A stretch of DNA of 64,000 bases from VRUE01 sp963718775 (GTDB lineage Bacteria; Actinomycetota; Thermoleophilia; Solirubrobacterales; 70-9): the NCBI GenBank assembly GCA_963718775.1, contig OY970377.1, positions 1,550,001 to 1,614,000 on the forward strand, in the 5' to 3' direction. Position 1 is the first letter of the stretch. Every line of letters starts with the position of its first letter. The notes under the pieces were generated by a model. That model made no database searches. It was not told where the DNA came from and worked only from the letters and a program-made list of their open reading frames with translations. The position numbers and the translations under genes are program-made. Below, in pieces: positions 10,294 through 18,489 of the stretch.

Positions 10294-10327
10294 ATGCGTT
10301 GGCATCGTGCGTCAAGTGAGAGCCGGG

Positions 10328-11164
10328 CTAGGGCGCCTGCATCGCCCAGACGCCGCGGCCAGCTACGGGACCTGGGCCTGCAGATTGGAAGAGCACGTTG
10401 ACCCCGGCACCGGAGGCGGTTGCGTTGTCACCGGAGTTCACATTTGCCTCAACATTCGTCGCGTCAACCTGTCCCTGGTAGATGCACAGGAGCGTGATCC
10501 CAGGGCCAGGCGGTGGTGGGGCCACGGGCGCAGTGGCGGTGCCGGTGCAGCCAAACGGCTCAGACGGATTTGCTGCTGGCCCGGCAGCGACAAGGTGCGC
10601 CAAGACCGCGCCATTCAACGGAACGACGCTGGAGACCGACACGGGGATTACCTCGCCCGCCGCTGCAGCGGTGTACCCCGGTGGCAGCGTCCAAACACCC
10701 TTCAGCAGAGCACCAGTGGGTGCGGTGCCAACGACCCAGGGAGAACCGGGGGTGCCGGCGTTACCGGCTGGCCCTTCTTCGCCGTTGCAAACAGATTTTT
10801 TGGTCGCGGATTCACCGGAGACTTCGACACTGGCGCCGCCTTCAGCGCAGCCTCCTTGGCCTGGATTCAGAGTGGCGGTGACAACGGATTTGCCGTTGGT
10901 GCCGGAGGCTCCGTTGGATCCATTCGCGCCGTTGGCGCCGTCTTTGCCGTTGGCGCCAGCCGGACCCTGAGCGCCCGCAGGACCTGCCGGCCCGGTCGCG
11001 CCTTTCGGGCCCCTCGGCCCCTTCTTGGCCTTTGCCGAGGCGGTGGCCTTGCCACCGCCTGAAGAGTTGTTGGCGGCGTAGGCGCCGCCGAGCATCGCGA
11101 AGACCAGTGCGATCACCGAGATGACTCCCGGGATGCCGAAGCGGTTGCGTAGTGGCGAGAACAT
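10328..11164 (-). CDS. Secreted collagen-like (Gly-X-Y) protein
   Basis: 278 residues. The N-terminus has a hydrophobic signal/anchor (V-I-S-V-I-A-L-V-F-A-M-L-G-G-A-Y-A-A) typical of this class's surface proteins. Residues about 49-92 form a continuous Gly-X-Y collagen-like tract (GPRGPKGATGPAGPAG and on, rich in G-A-N-G-x-N). The C-terminal 180 residues look globular, with Cys pairs and a Pro-rich loop (A-P-P-P-P-G-P-G), possibly the trimerising or adhesive head. A good SD (AAGGAGAG) precedes ATG 11164. Probably surface exposed; a role in adhesion is inference. Confidence 0.82.
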   Translation of the reverse strand: MFSPLRNRFGIPGVISVIALVFAMLGGAYAANNSSGGGKATASAKAKKGPRGPKGATGPAGPAGAQGPAGANGKDGANGANGSNGASGTNGKSVVTATLNPGQGGCAEGGASVEVSGESATKKSVCNGEEGPAGNAGTPGSPWVVGTAPTGALLKGVWTLPPGYTAAAAGEVIPVSVSSVVPLNGAVLAHLVAAGPAANPSEPFGCTGTATAPVAPPPPGPGITLLCIYQGQVDATNVEANVNSGDNATASGAGVNVLFQSAGPGPVAGRGVWAMQAP

Positions 11165-11428
11165 CTAGATCTCTCTCCTTGTCCCGTGAGCCCCTCTGCC
11201 CGCCGCTTCCCTTAGCGGCTTCCGCGAGGCTCGGTGTTTTTTGTCCCTGTACTGCTCGTTTCCCTGATTCGCTTGTCGGAAGAGATCAGTTCCCAGAAGG
11301 TGCTGTCTGTACCGGCAAGTGGCGCTAGTGAAGCACCCCGTTCAGGGGTTGTCAAGGAGAAGTTCCCAAAAGAAAAAGAGCGTTCCCAGAGGCGTTCCCT
11401 GGGCATATATGCGGGTACCGAATGGGCG
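11165..11428. other. Intergenic region with clustered GTTCCCA heptamers
   Basis: This 264-bp gap lies upstream of the collagen-like gene and downstream of TetR-B; I see no coding potential. It holds three copies of GTTCCCA (11289-11295, 11362-11368, 11382-11388) and a near copy GTTCCCT (11394-11400). The same heptamer occurs twice in the TetR-C/TetR-D divergent promoter region. It may be a binding site for one of the TetR proteins; this is inference from recurrence only. Confidence 0.35.
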
Positions 11429-12086
11429 CTACGCGGTACGCGCGATACGGCTGGCCTCTTCGGCCCCGAGGTAGGGCGCGAGGACGAACTCGGCGAAGTC
11501 GGGGAGGAGCTCCTCGAGCCGCTCGGCCTCGCCGGCGGCGACCTTGCGGGAGGCGAGCAGGACGAGGGCGCCGATCGTCGAGTCCTCGGTGCTGGGCGGC
11601 AGCTCACGCCCGCGCTCGCGCTCGTCACGGCCCTGCTCGAGGAAGGGGGTCGCCTCGTGGACGGCCTCGTGGAAGCGAGCGGCCACGGCCGGCCCGGCGC
11701 TCTGCGACTCGACCAGGCAGAGGCGGGCGAGGTCGGGCTCGGCGGCGAGGAAGGCGAGCACGGCGCGGGAGGCGGCGATCGCCGGTCGGGGCCAGTCGTC
11801 GAGCGGCGCGATCGCCTCGGCGGCCAGCTCGCGCATGTGCCCGACGACGACCTCGAAGGCGGCGAGGAAGCACTCCTCCTTGCTCTCGAAGTTGGCGTAG
11901 AAGACGCGGCGGGAGACCCGCGCCTGCTTGGTGATGTCGGTGATCGTCACCGCCGGCGTAGCCGTGCTCGGCGACCGCCGTGGCGAGGCCGGCGATCAGC
12001 CGCTCGCGCTGGTTGTGGGCGACCTGCTCGCGGCTGAAGCCGTGACGGCCGGCGGGCAGGGGCCCGAGCGTCTCCTCGTCAGCCAC
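11429..12086 (-). CDS. TetR-family regulator (TetR-B), one frameshift
   Basis: About 218 residues after repair. GTG 12086 opens M-A-D-E-E-T-L-G-P-L-P-A-G-R-H-G-F, then the family lead-in H-N-Q-R-E-R-L-I-A-G-L. The frame breaks near 11950 inside the HTH; removing one G restores T-I-T-D-I-T-K-Q-A-R-V-S-R-R-V-F-Y-A-N-F. The C-terminal domain carries L-A-R-L-C-L-V-E and ends with L-L-P-D-F-A-E-F-V-L-A-P-Y-L-G. Both motifs are shared with TetR-E and TetR-G, marking these as paralogues. No ligand or target is evident. Confidence 0.8.
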
Positions 12087-12101
12087 GCGCTGGCCGGCCG
12101 A

Positions 12102-12784
12102 TCAGGCGGACGCCGCTCGGCGACCTCGCCGGCCTCGCGCGCCGCCTCGTCCTCGCCGACGTAGGGCCGCAGGAGGAACTCGAGCGCCTCGGGCAGGAGC
12201 GCGCGCAGCTTCGCCTCTTCGCCGGCGATCAGCCGCTGGTTGATCACCCAGAGCACGCCGCCGACGAGCGTCTCCTCGAGGCTCTGCCGGCAGCTTGTCG
12301 CTGCGCGGGTTGAGCTCGCGGCCCGGTCGCAGCAGCGGCGCGAAGCGCTTCAGCGCCGCCTCGTGACGGGCCGCGGCCTCGGGCCCCGCGGTCGGCGCCT
12401 CGACCAGGCAGGCGCGGGCGACGTTGGGATGAGCGGCGACCTGGGCCAGGAGCGCGCCCAGTCCAGCGCCGACCTTGTCCGGCCAGGGCCCGTCTTCGCG
12501 CGTCGTAGGCTTCCTCGACCGCGTAGGCGGTGCGCTCGACCGCCGCGTCGAGCAGGGCGAGGAAGGCCTCCTGCTTGTCGGCGTAGTGCTTGTAGAAGGT
12601 GGCGTAGCCGACCCGGGCACGGCGGACGATCTGCTCGATCGTCGGCGTTGACGTAGCCCTGCTCGGCGACGAGGTCGGCGGTCGCCTCGAGGATGCGGCG
12701 GCGCTGGTCGGCGGCAGCCGCGGCGCGGCTGACCGGCTCGGGGCCGGGCGGCTGCCGGGAGCTCTTTCCAGGCAATGCGCGCAC
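12102..12784 (-). CDS. TetR-family regulator (TetR-C), several frameshifts
   Basis: Pieces of one TetR protein are spread over three frames: an N-terminus with ADQRRRILEATADLVAEQGY from GTG 12784; the HTH second half T-I-E-Q-I-V-R-R-A-R-V-G-Y-A-T-F-Y-K-H-Y; a middle segment V-A-R-A-C-L-V-E-A-P-T-A-G-P; and a C-terminus L-L-P-E-A-L-E-F-L-L-R-P-Y-V-G-E-D-E-A. Breaks fall near 12645, 12490 and 12285. The stop is uncertain because of the breaks; a TGA at 12102-12104 is the likely end. It is divergent from TetR-D across an 86-bp promoter region holding two GTTCCCA sites (12803-12809, 12842-12848). Confidence 0.7.
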
Positions 12785-12870
12785 GGGGTCAGGATAGCGC
12801 GCGTTCCCATTGGTACGAAGTAAGTATATGAAGTGTCACAAGTTCCCAAAGATGGGCTAAGGTACCCCGA

Positions 12871-13545
12871 GTGGACGCCCCGCCTACACTGCGCGCGGTC
12901 AGGTCGTGGGACGAGGCCATTCCGGAGCGCGCATCGGACGAGGGGGCGCTGGAAGCGATGCTGCTCAGCGTCGGCGCACGCGGTTACGAGAAGGCGAGCG
13001 TGCAGGAGGTGCTGGAGCGCTCCGGCATCTCCCGGGAACGCTTCCAGCGCCGCTTCGGCGAGCAAGGAGGCCTGCTTCGCGCAGGCCTACGAGATGGCAG
13101 CGGACCGCCTCTGCGAGGAAGTGCTCGACGCGGGCGCGGGGCGCCAAGGCCTGGCGAGCAGGCTTCCGCGGCGTCGCTGGCGCGGCTGCTGCGCACCGTC
13201 GCCGAGCAGCCGCTGCTGGCCAAGGCGCTGCTGATCGAGGTGCGCGCCGCTCGCGGTCAGGCCTGGGCCAAGCACCAGCAGATCGTCGAGCGTCTCGCCG
13301 CCGCCGTCGACTCTGGCCGGCACGAGCCGGGTGCGCGGCCCACGGCGACGGCCCTGACCGCCCAGTTCGTCGTCGGCGCGATCGAGGAAGCGATCTGCAC
13401 CGAGATCGGCGCTGGCCGCACCGCCAAGGTGGAGCGTCTACTGCCCGATCTCGCCCACCTCGGCGTGCTCAACTACTTCGGCGAGGACGAGGCCTGGCTC
13501 GAGCTCGGCTCGCCCAGTCTCACCCCGGTCCAGCCGGAGGACTGA
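12871..13545 (+). CDS. TetR-family regulator (TetR-D), frameshifted
   Basis: About 224 residues from GTG 12871. The HTH reads S-V-Q-E-V-L-E-R-S-G-I-S-R-E-R-F-Q-R-R-F-G-E. Between about 13065 and 13170 the frame leaves and returns: the alternative frame supplies C-F-A-Q-A-Y-E-M-A-A-D-R-L-C-E-E-V. The C-terminal half (L-L-A-K-A-L-L-I-E-V-R-A-A) ends with L-L-P-D-L-A-H-L-G-V-L-N-Y-F-G-E-D-E-A. It lacks the LPPGRHGL lead-in of its neighbours. It is convergent with TetR-E, 10 bp apart. Confidence 0.72.
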   Translation: MDAPPTLRAVRSWDEAIPERASDEGALEAMLLSVGARGYEKASVQEVLERSGISRERFQRRFGEQGGLLRAGLRDGSGPPLRGSARRGRGAPRPGEQASAASLARLLRTVAEQPLLAKALLIEVRAARGQAWAKHQQIVERLAAAVDSGRHEPGARPTATALTAQFVVGAIEEAICTEIGAGRTAKVERLLPDLAHLGVLNYFGEDEAWLELGSPSLTPVQPED

Positions 13546-13555
13546 GCGGCAGGCC

Positions 13556-14272
13556 TCAGTCCTTCTCGGCGGCGACCTTTGACGCTTCTTCGCTGCCCAG
13601 GTACGGCGTCAGCGTGAACTCGACCAGGTCGGGAAGCAGTTCCTCCAGATCCTCGGCTTTGCCGGCGATGATGCGGCGCGAGATCAGCGAGACCATGCCG
13701 CCGACCAGGGCCTCCTCGGTGGTCGGCGAGAGGCGGGCGAGAACCTCCGGCGGGCGGCCCTCACGGCCGGTCTGGAAGTAGGGGACGAAGCTCTGGATCG
13801 CGGCGTCGTAGCGCTCGACCACGACCGGGCCGGCGACCAGCGCCTCGACCATGCAGAGGCGGGCGAGGTGGGGCTCGGCGGCGAGGAACTCCAGCATCGC
13901 CGAGATCCCGGCGCGCACCGCATGCGGCCAGTCCTCGCTCGACTCGAAGCCAGCCGAGACGCGTTCCTGCAGCTGCTCCATCACCGTGTCGTAGGCCGCG
14001 ACAAAACACTCGTCCTTACTGGAGAAGTGCTCGTAGAAGGTGCGGCGCGAGACGGCGGCGTGGCGGGTGATGTGGGCGATCGTCGTGCCCGAGTAGCCGT
14101 TTTCGGCGATCGCCTCGGCGAGCCCCGCGATCAGTCGCTCGCGCTGGTTGTGGACGACGAACTCGCGCGGCAAACCGTGTCGCCCGGGCGGCAGGCGCGC
14201 AAGCTCTGGCGGATAGTCCTCTGCGGCCACGTTCGGCTCGCCAGATTTGCGGGAGGAAGATTTTTTGGCCAC
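13556..14272 (-). CDS. TetR-family regulator (TetR-E)
   Basis: Intact in this frame: a Lys/Ser-rich N-terminus, then L-P-P-G-R-H-G-L-P-R-E-F-V and H-N-Q-R-E-R-L-I-A-G-L, HTH T-I-A-H-I-T-R-H-A-A-V-S-R-R-T-F-Y-E-H-F, the ligand-domain motif L-A-R-L-C-M-V-E-A, and L-L-P-D-L-V-E-F-T-L-T-P-Y-L-G-S-E-E-A at the end. The GTG at 14272 gives a normal-length protein of 238 residues. The frame stays open upstream into the C-terminus of TetR-F with no stop between (see findings), so an in-frame double TetR protein is possible. Confidence 0.82.
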   Translation of the reverse strand: MAKKSSSRKSGEPNVAAEDYPPELARLPPGRHGLPREFVVHNQRERLIAGLAEAIAENGYSGTTIAHITRHAAVSRRTFYEHFSSKDECFVAAYDTVMEQLQERVSAGFESSEDWPHAVRAGISAMLEFLAAEPHLARLCMVEALVAGPVVVERYDAAIQSFVPYFQTGREGRPPEVLARLSPTTEEALVGGMVSLISRRIIAGKAEDLEELLPDLVEFTLTPYLGSEEASKVAAEKD

Positions 14273-14918
14273 GTCCCGACCATATCGCGCGGAAGGGTCG
14301 AAGTCGCGCGATAGCTCGGCAAGACCCGCGTCGATACCAAGATAGGGCATCACTGCGGCGGACATCAGCTGGGGGACCAGATCGGGCAGCTCGTCGCGCC
14401 TGTCCTCGCACCACCTTCGCGTAGACCTGGCCGTAGGCGGAGCCGGCGAGCGCCTCGGCGGTCGTGTGCGGGACCGACTCGGGATCGTCCATCTCGTTGC
14501 GACCGGCGTCGATCAGCGAGGCGATCACCCGCATCGTCATGTCGCGGCGGGCGCGGGCGGCGTCGCCGGCGGCGAGCACCTCGACCGCGAAGGTGGCTCG
14601 GTCGGCATCGTTGCTGAGCCGCTCGACGATCTCGCAGGCGACGGCCCGCAGGCGGTCGGGCCATTCGTCCTGGCTGTTGTAGGCCTCCAGCATCTCCCGC
14701 ATGCAGCCCTCGTTCATCTCCTGCCAGGCGGAGAGGAAGCAGTCGTACTTACCGCGGAAGTGACGGTCGAAGGCGGGTCGGTCGAGGCCGGCGCGCTCGA
14801 GGATCAGCTCGACCGTCGTTTCGGCGTAGCCGCGCTCGGCGGCGATCTCGATCAGAGCCTCGACGATGCGCTCGCGCTCGGGACTGGCGGCGCGCTCGCG
14901 GGTCTCCAAATCAAGCAC
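14273..14918 (-). CDS. TetR-family regulator (TetR-F), frameshifted, no stop before TetR-E
   Basis: From GTG 14918: M-L-D-L-E-T-R-E-R-A, then E-R-I-V-E-A-L-I-E-I-A-A-E-R-G-Y and an HTH (T-V-E-L-I-L-E-R-A-G-L-D-R-P-A-F-D-R-H-F). A break near 14405 separates this from its own C-terminus, which reads L-P-D-L-V-P-Q-L-M-S-A-A-V-M-P-Y-L-G-I-D-A. That matches the 'LLPDLxxxxxxPYLG' end of its paralogues. Beyond it the frame runs directly into TetR-E. The 3' boundary given here is therefore arbitrary. It lies 34 bp downstream of TetR-G on the same strand. Confidence 0.7.
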
Positions 14919-14951
14919 TAGCTCATGGGTCCCCCAATCCCTGCCCCTGGC

Positions 14952-15629
14952 TCAACCTGCGGTCGGTGTCGGTGGCGCCTCGGCGGCGATCCGCTTGGCG
15001 GACTCGGCGCCGAGGTACGGGGTGAGCGCGAACTCGACCAGCTCCGGCAGCAGCTCCTCGATCTGCTCGGTCTGCCCCATGATGATGCGCTGGTAGAGGA
15101 TCCAGAAGATCCCGCCGACGATCGTCTCCTCCAGTGTCGTCGGCAGCTCCTCGCCCTTCGAGGAGACCTTGCGGCCCATGCGGAAGAGCGGCACGAAGGC
15201 CTGGATCGAGCGCTCGTAGCGATCGACCGCGGCGGGCCCGGCCGAGAGCGCCTCGACGATGCAGGTTCGGGCCAGGGCCGGCTCGCTGGCGACGTAGTGG
15301 AGGAAGGCCGCGAGGCCGGCGTTGACCCGGGCCGGCCAGCTGTCGACCTTGCTGGCGGCGTCGACGACGCGGCGCAGCGCCTCCTTGACGGCGAACTCCG
15401 AGGCGGCGAGGAAACAGTCCTCCTTGGAGGAGAAGTTCTCGTAGAAGGTGTTGCGGGCGATGCCGGCGCGACGGACGATGTCGGCGACGGTGACCGCCCG
15501 GTAGCCCTTCTCGACGGTCTCCTCGGCAAGGGCAGCGATGATGCGGGCCCGCTGGTGCTGGGCGATGAACTCGCGTGGCAGTGGATGCCGTCCCGGCGGC
15601 GTCCTTGTCGCTTGAGGAGCACGGTCGGC
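14952..15629 (-). CDS. TetR-family regulator (TetR-G)
   Basis: About 225 residues from GTG 15629 (M-A-D-R-A-P-Q); a longer reading from TTG 15686 is open but less likely, as TetR-B starts in the same way (M-A-D-E). The lead-in P-P-G-R-H-P-L-P-R-E-F-I-A-Q-H-Q-R-A-R precedes the HTH T-V-A-D-I-V-R-R-A-G-I-A-R-N-T-F-Y-E-N-F. The ligand domain has L-A-R-T-C-I-V-E-A and ends L-L-P-E-L-V-E-F-A-L-T-P-Y-L-G. An inverted repeat GTATTGGCCAAATAC at 15676-15690 lies in its promoter region and may be an operator. Confidence 0.85.
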   Translation of the reverse strand, partial: ADRAPQATRTPPGRHPLPREFIAQHQRARIIAALAEETVEKGYRAVTVADIVRRAGIARNTFYENFSSKEDCFLAASEFAVKEALRRVVDAASKVDSWPARVNAGLAAFLHYVASEPALARTCIVEALSAGPAAVDRYERSIQAFVPLFRMGRKVSSKGEELPTTLEETIVGGIFWILYQRIIMGQTEQIEELLPELVEFALTPYLGAESAKRIAAEAPPTPTAG

Positions 15630-15675
15630 CACGAACGCCAGGGTACCCCTATGAGAATCCGATTCCAAGCTGGAC

Positions 15676-15690
15676 GTATTGGCCAAATAC
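15676..15690. promoter_or_regulatory. Operator-like inverted repeat upstream of TetR-G
   Basis: GTATT-GGCCA-AATAC has 5-bp inverted arms around a 5-bp centre and sits 47 bp upstream of the preferred GTG start of TetR-G, in the divergent region before TetR-H. Size and placement fit a TetR-type autoregulatory operator. No second copy was found, so support is positional only. Confidence 0.3.
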
Positions 15691-15749
15691 CGCTACTGTA
15701 CCTGAGCTCCAGACAACCCGTTCCCTTGATCGAGCAGAGGAAAGGTCAG

Positions 15750-16451
15750 ATGGGAAAGCAGGCCGCAACCAAGGTCCTGGCAGGGGCTGAGGGGACCGGC
15801 GCTACGGGGAGATGTCTTCCCCGAGGCTCCCACACTCAGACTGGTGAGTTCTCCCAAGCGTCAGAGGATTCTCGAAGGCATGCTCGAGGCGGTCGGCACC
15901 GAGCGGCTACGACGCTGCGTCCGTGCGCATGGTGCTCGCCAACACCGGCCTTTACAGGCAGGCCTTCTACGACAACTTCGCCGACAAGGACGTCTGTTAC
16001 CTCGAGGCGTTCGGCCTCGGTATCGCCGGGCTGGAAGCGGTGGCGATCGGCGCCGCGGCAGGACGAGGAGAGCTGGCGCGGCAAGCTGCGAGCCGGCCTC
16101 GGCGCCTTGCTCGAAGCGCTCGATGCCGACCCGGTTCTGGGCCGGGCGCTGATCGTCGAGGTGCATGCAGCGGGGCCGGTAGGCGCTGAAAAGTCGCTCC
16201 GAGGCGATGAAACGAGCCACCGATTTCATCGATTCGGCCCGCCAGGCTTCAGACGGCTCCGAGGCGCCGCCGCCGATCGCCTCAGAGGGGATCGTCGCCG
16301 GCATGCACGCCGTCGTCCACGCGAAGCTGGCGGCCGGCGAGGAGTCGACGGCTTCCGCGAGCTGCTGCCCGACTTCATGTACTTCGCCGTGCTGCCCTAC
16401 TTCGGCGCCGACGTCGCCGACGCGGAGATGAAGCGGGCCGCTAGAGCCTGA
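15750..16451 (+). CDS. TetR-family regulator (TetR-H), several frameshifts
   Basis: ATG 15750 has a good SD (AGGAAAGG). Recognisable pieces lie in three frames: R-Q-R-I-L-E-G-M-L-E-A-V; an HTH half R-M-V-L-A-N-T-G-L-Y-R-Q-A-F-Y-D-N-F-A-D-K; G-K-L-R-A-G-L-G-A-L-L-E-A-L-D-A-D-P-V-L-G-R-A-L-I-V-E-V; S-E-G-I-V-A-G-M-H-A-V-V-H-A-K-L; and the C-terminal F-R-E-L-L-P-D-F-M-Y-F-A-V-L-P-Y-F-G-A-D-V-A. Breaks fall near 15905, 16065, 16195 and 16345. A start at GTG 15844 is the alternative. It ends 11 bp inside the 3' end of the convergent dehydrogenase gene. Confidence 0.68.
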   Translation: MGKQAATKVLAGAEGTGATGRCLPRGSHTQTGEFSQASEDSRRHARGGRHRAATTLRPCAWCSPTPAFTGRPSTTTSPTRTSVTSRRSASVSPGWKRWRSAPRQDEESWRGKLRAGLGALLEALDADPVLGRALIVEVHAAGPVGAEKSLRGDETSHRFHRFGPPGFRRLRGAAADRLRGDRRRHARRRPREAGGRRGVDGFRELLPDFMYFAVLPYFGADVADAEMKRAARA

Positions 16452-17690
16452 CCAGGTTCTTGGCTTCGATGCCGCGGGTGACACCGCGGAAGTCGACCAC
16501 CAGCGGCGCCGCGGAGACGACTTCCTCGTAGTCGAGCTCGGATGGGCGGTGACGATCGCGACGAGGTCGGCGCCGCGCAGCGCCTCGCCGAGATCGACCG
16601 AGTCGAGGCCGAGCTCGGCGAGCTCGGCGACGTGGGGGTCGTGGTAGGAGACGTCGCCGCCGAGGTCGCGCAGGCGCTTGGACGATCTTCAGCGCCGGGG
16701 ACTCGCGGATGTCGCCGACACCGGCCTTGTAGCTGACCCCGAGGATCAGGATCTTCGAGCCGTTGACCGGCTTGCCGGCATCGTTGAGGGCGCGCTCGAT
16801 CCGCTCGACGCAGAAGGCCGGCTGGGTCTGGTTGACCTTGCCGGCGAGCTCGATGAACTCGGGGTAGAAGTCGTGCTCGCGGGCCTTGAAGGCGAGGTAG
16901 AAGGGGTCAACCGGCAGGCAGTGCCCGCCCATGCCGGGACCGGGGTCGAAGCGCATGAAGCCGAAGGGCTTGGTCGCCGCCGCGTCGACCACCTCCCAGA
17001 CGTCGATGCCGAGCCGGTCGCAGAGCTGCGCCAGCTCGTTGACGAGGGCGATGTTGACCGAGCGGAAGATGTTCTCCAGCAGCTTCGAGAGCTCCGCCGC
17101 CTCCGGGCCGGAGAGGACGACGACCTCGTCGCAGATCAGCGAGTAGAGCTCACGGGCGCGGCTCGGAGCAGGCCTCGGTGAGGCCGCCGACGAGCTTCGG
17201 CGTGGTGCGCACGGTGTAGTCGGTGCGGCCGGGGTCGATCCGCTCCGGCGAGAAGGCGAGGTGGAAGTCGCGCCCGGCCGAGAGGCCGGACTCCTCGAGG
17301 ATCGGCAGCAGCCGCTCGCGGGTGGTGCCGGGGTAGGTCGTCGACTCGAGCACGACCAGCTGCTCCGGCTGGAGGACCTGGGAGAGCGCCGTGGCGGAGT
17401 CGAGCAGGTAGGTGAGGTCGGGCTCGCGGGAGCTGGTCAGCGGCGTCGGCACGCAGATCACGATCGCTTCGCAGGAGGCCAGGTCGGCGTGGCTGGCGGT
17501 CGCACGCAGGCGATCGCGCAGCGGCGCGAGGGTGTCGTCGGAGACGTCCTCGATGTGGCTGCGGCCCGGCGTTCAGCCCCTCGACCTTGCGCTGGTCGGT
17601 GTCGAGGCCGACCACCTCGTGCCCCGCCTCGGCAAAGGCGACGGCGAGCGGCAGGCCGACGTATCCGAGCCCCACGATCCCGATCTTCAT
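16441..17690 (-). CDS. Nucleotide-sugar dehydrogenase (WbpA/WecC-like), frameshifted
   Basis: An approximately 415-residue UDP-sugar 6-dehydrogenase in pieces. N-terminal Rossmann fold G-I-V-G-L-G-Y-V-G-L-P-L-A; middle C-V-P-T-P-L and E-S-T-T-Y-P-G-T-T; S-P-E-R-I-D-P-G; then the catalytic Cys motif G-P-G-M-G-G-H-C-L-P-V-D-P; C-terminal K-A-G-V-G-D-I-R-E-S-P-A-L. That last motif resembles UDP-GlcNAc/UDP-ManNAc dehydrogenases rather than UDP-glucose dehydrogenase. Breaks lie near 17570 (one extra G), 17160 (one extra C), 16680 and 16545. It oxidises C6 using two NAD+ to give a sugar acid for surface polysaccharide; its isolation among TetR genes is unusual. Confidence 0.83.
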
Positions 17691-17720
17691 CGACGCAGTG
17701 TAGGCGGCCGAGACTGCCGG

Positions 17721-17737
17721 TTGGACGCCGTGTCCAA
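17721..17737. promoter_or_regulatory. Operator-like palindrome between dehydrogenase and TetR-I
   Basis: TTGGAC-GCCGT-GTCCAA is a perfect 6-bp inverted repeat with a 5-bp centre in the 110-bp divergent region between the nucleotide-sugar dehydrogenase (start 17690) and TetR-I (start 17801). A further TTGGAC occurs at 17764 and a TGGGAAC heptamer at 17774-17780. The position suits autoregulation by TetR-I with control of the dehydrogenase. This is inference. Confidence 0.35.
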
Positions 17738-17800
17738 GCCTGGGAGATCGGCTGCGCAGGGCGTTGGACAGGCTGGGAACACTGCCCTACGCTGACTTGC

Positions 17801-18485
17801 ATGGATTCGTCATCGACATCGAATCCAGAGACGCCCGCAGAGCGGCCAGTCACGGCCTGCCTCGGGCCTATCGTGGTCCGCTCGCAGCGCGAGCGGCTGC
17901 TCGAGGCGATGCTGCAGGTCGCGGCGGCAAAGGGCTACGAGGCGACCACGGTCGCCGACGTGATCGAGGTCGCCGGCGTCTCGCGCGAGACCTTCGACGA
18001 GATGTTCGAGGACAAGGACGGCCTGCTTCCTCGAGGCCTACGACGCGGTCTTCGACGTCCTCGTCGCCCACGTCACCGCCGCCTTCGAGGCGGCCGCCGG
18101 CGAGCCCTGGCCGGAGCGGATCGCCGCCGGGCTGCGGGCGCTGGTCGAGCTGCTCGCCACCGAGGCCGACATCGCCCGCCTCTCGATGGTCGAGGTGACC
18201 GCCGCCGGCGACGACGCGCGGGCGCGCTACCGCGGCGCGCTGGCGCGCTTCACCCCCTTCCTCGAGGAAGGCCGCGAGTACTCGAGCCAGAGCGAGGAGC
18301 TGCCCGCCGACACGGCCCGCTTCGCGATCGGCGGCGCCACCTCGATGATCTTCGACGAGATCCGCGCCGGGCGCGGGCCGGAGCTGGAGCGCATCCTCCC
18401 CGACCTCGTCTTCGCCGTGCTGATGCCCTACCTGGGCCCCGAGGAAGCGGAGGACGAGATGCGGCGCGTCACACGGGGTAAGTGA
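17801..18485 (+). CDS. TetR-family regulator (TetR-I), one frameshift
   Basis: About 227 residues from ATG 17801. V-R-S-Q-R-E-R-L-L-E-A-M-L-Q-V-A-A-A-K-G-Y leads into HTH T-V-A-D-V-I-E-V-A-G-V-S-R-E-T-F-D-E-M-F. One surplus C near 18025 breaks the frame; without it the sequence reads D-K-D-G-C-F-L-E-A-Y-D-A-V. The C-terminus L-P-D-L-V-F-A-V-L-M-P-Y-L-G-P-E-E-A matches the paralogues. The stop codon is 4 bp before the first arm of element R1. Confidence 0.82.
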
Positions 18486-18489
18486 AGGG

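Noticed and set aside
11429..18485. Reading the broken TetR genes as a graveyard of pseudogenes
   Set aside because: The same kind and density of breaks affects gyrA, gyrB, metF and pheA, and family motifs continue intact in the alternative frames without other decay.
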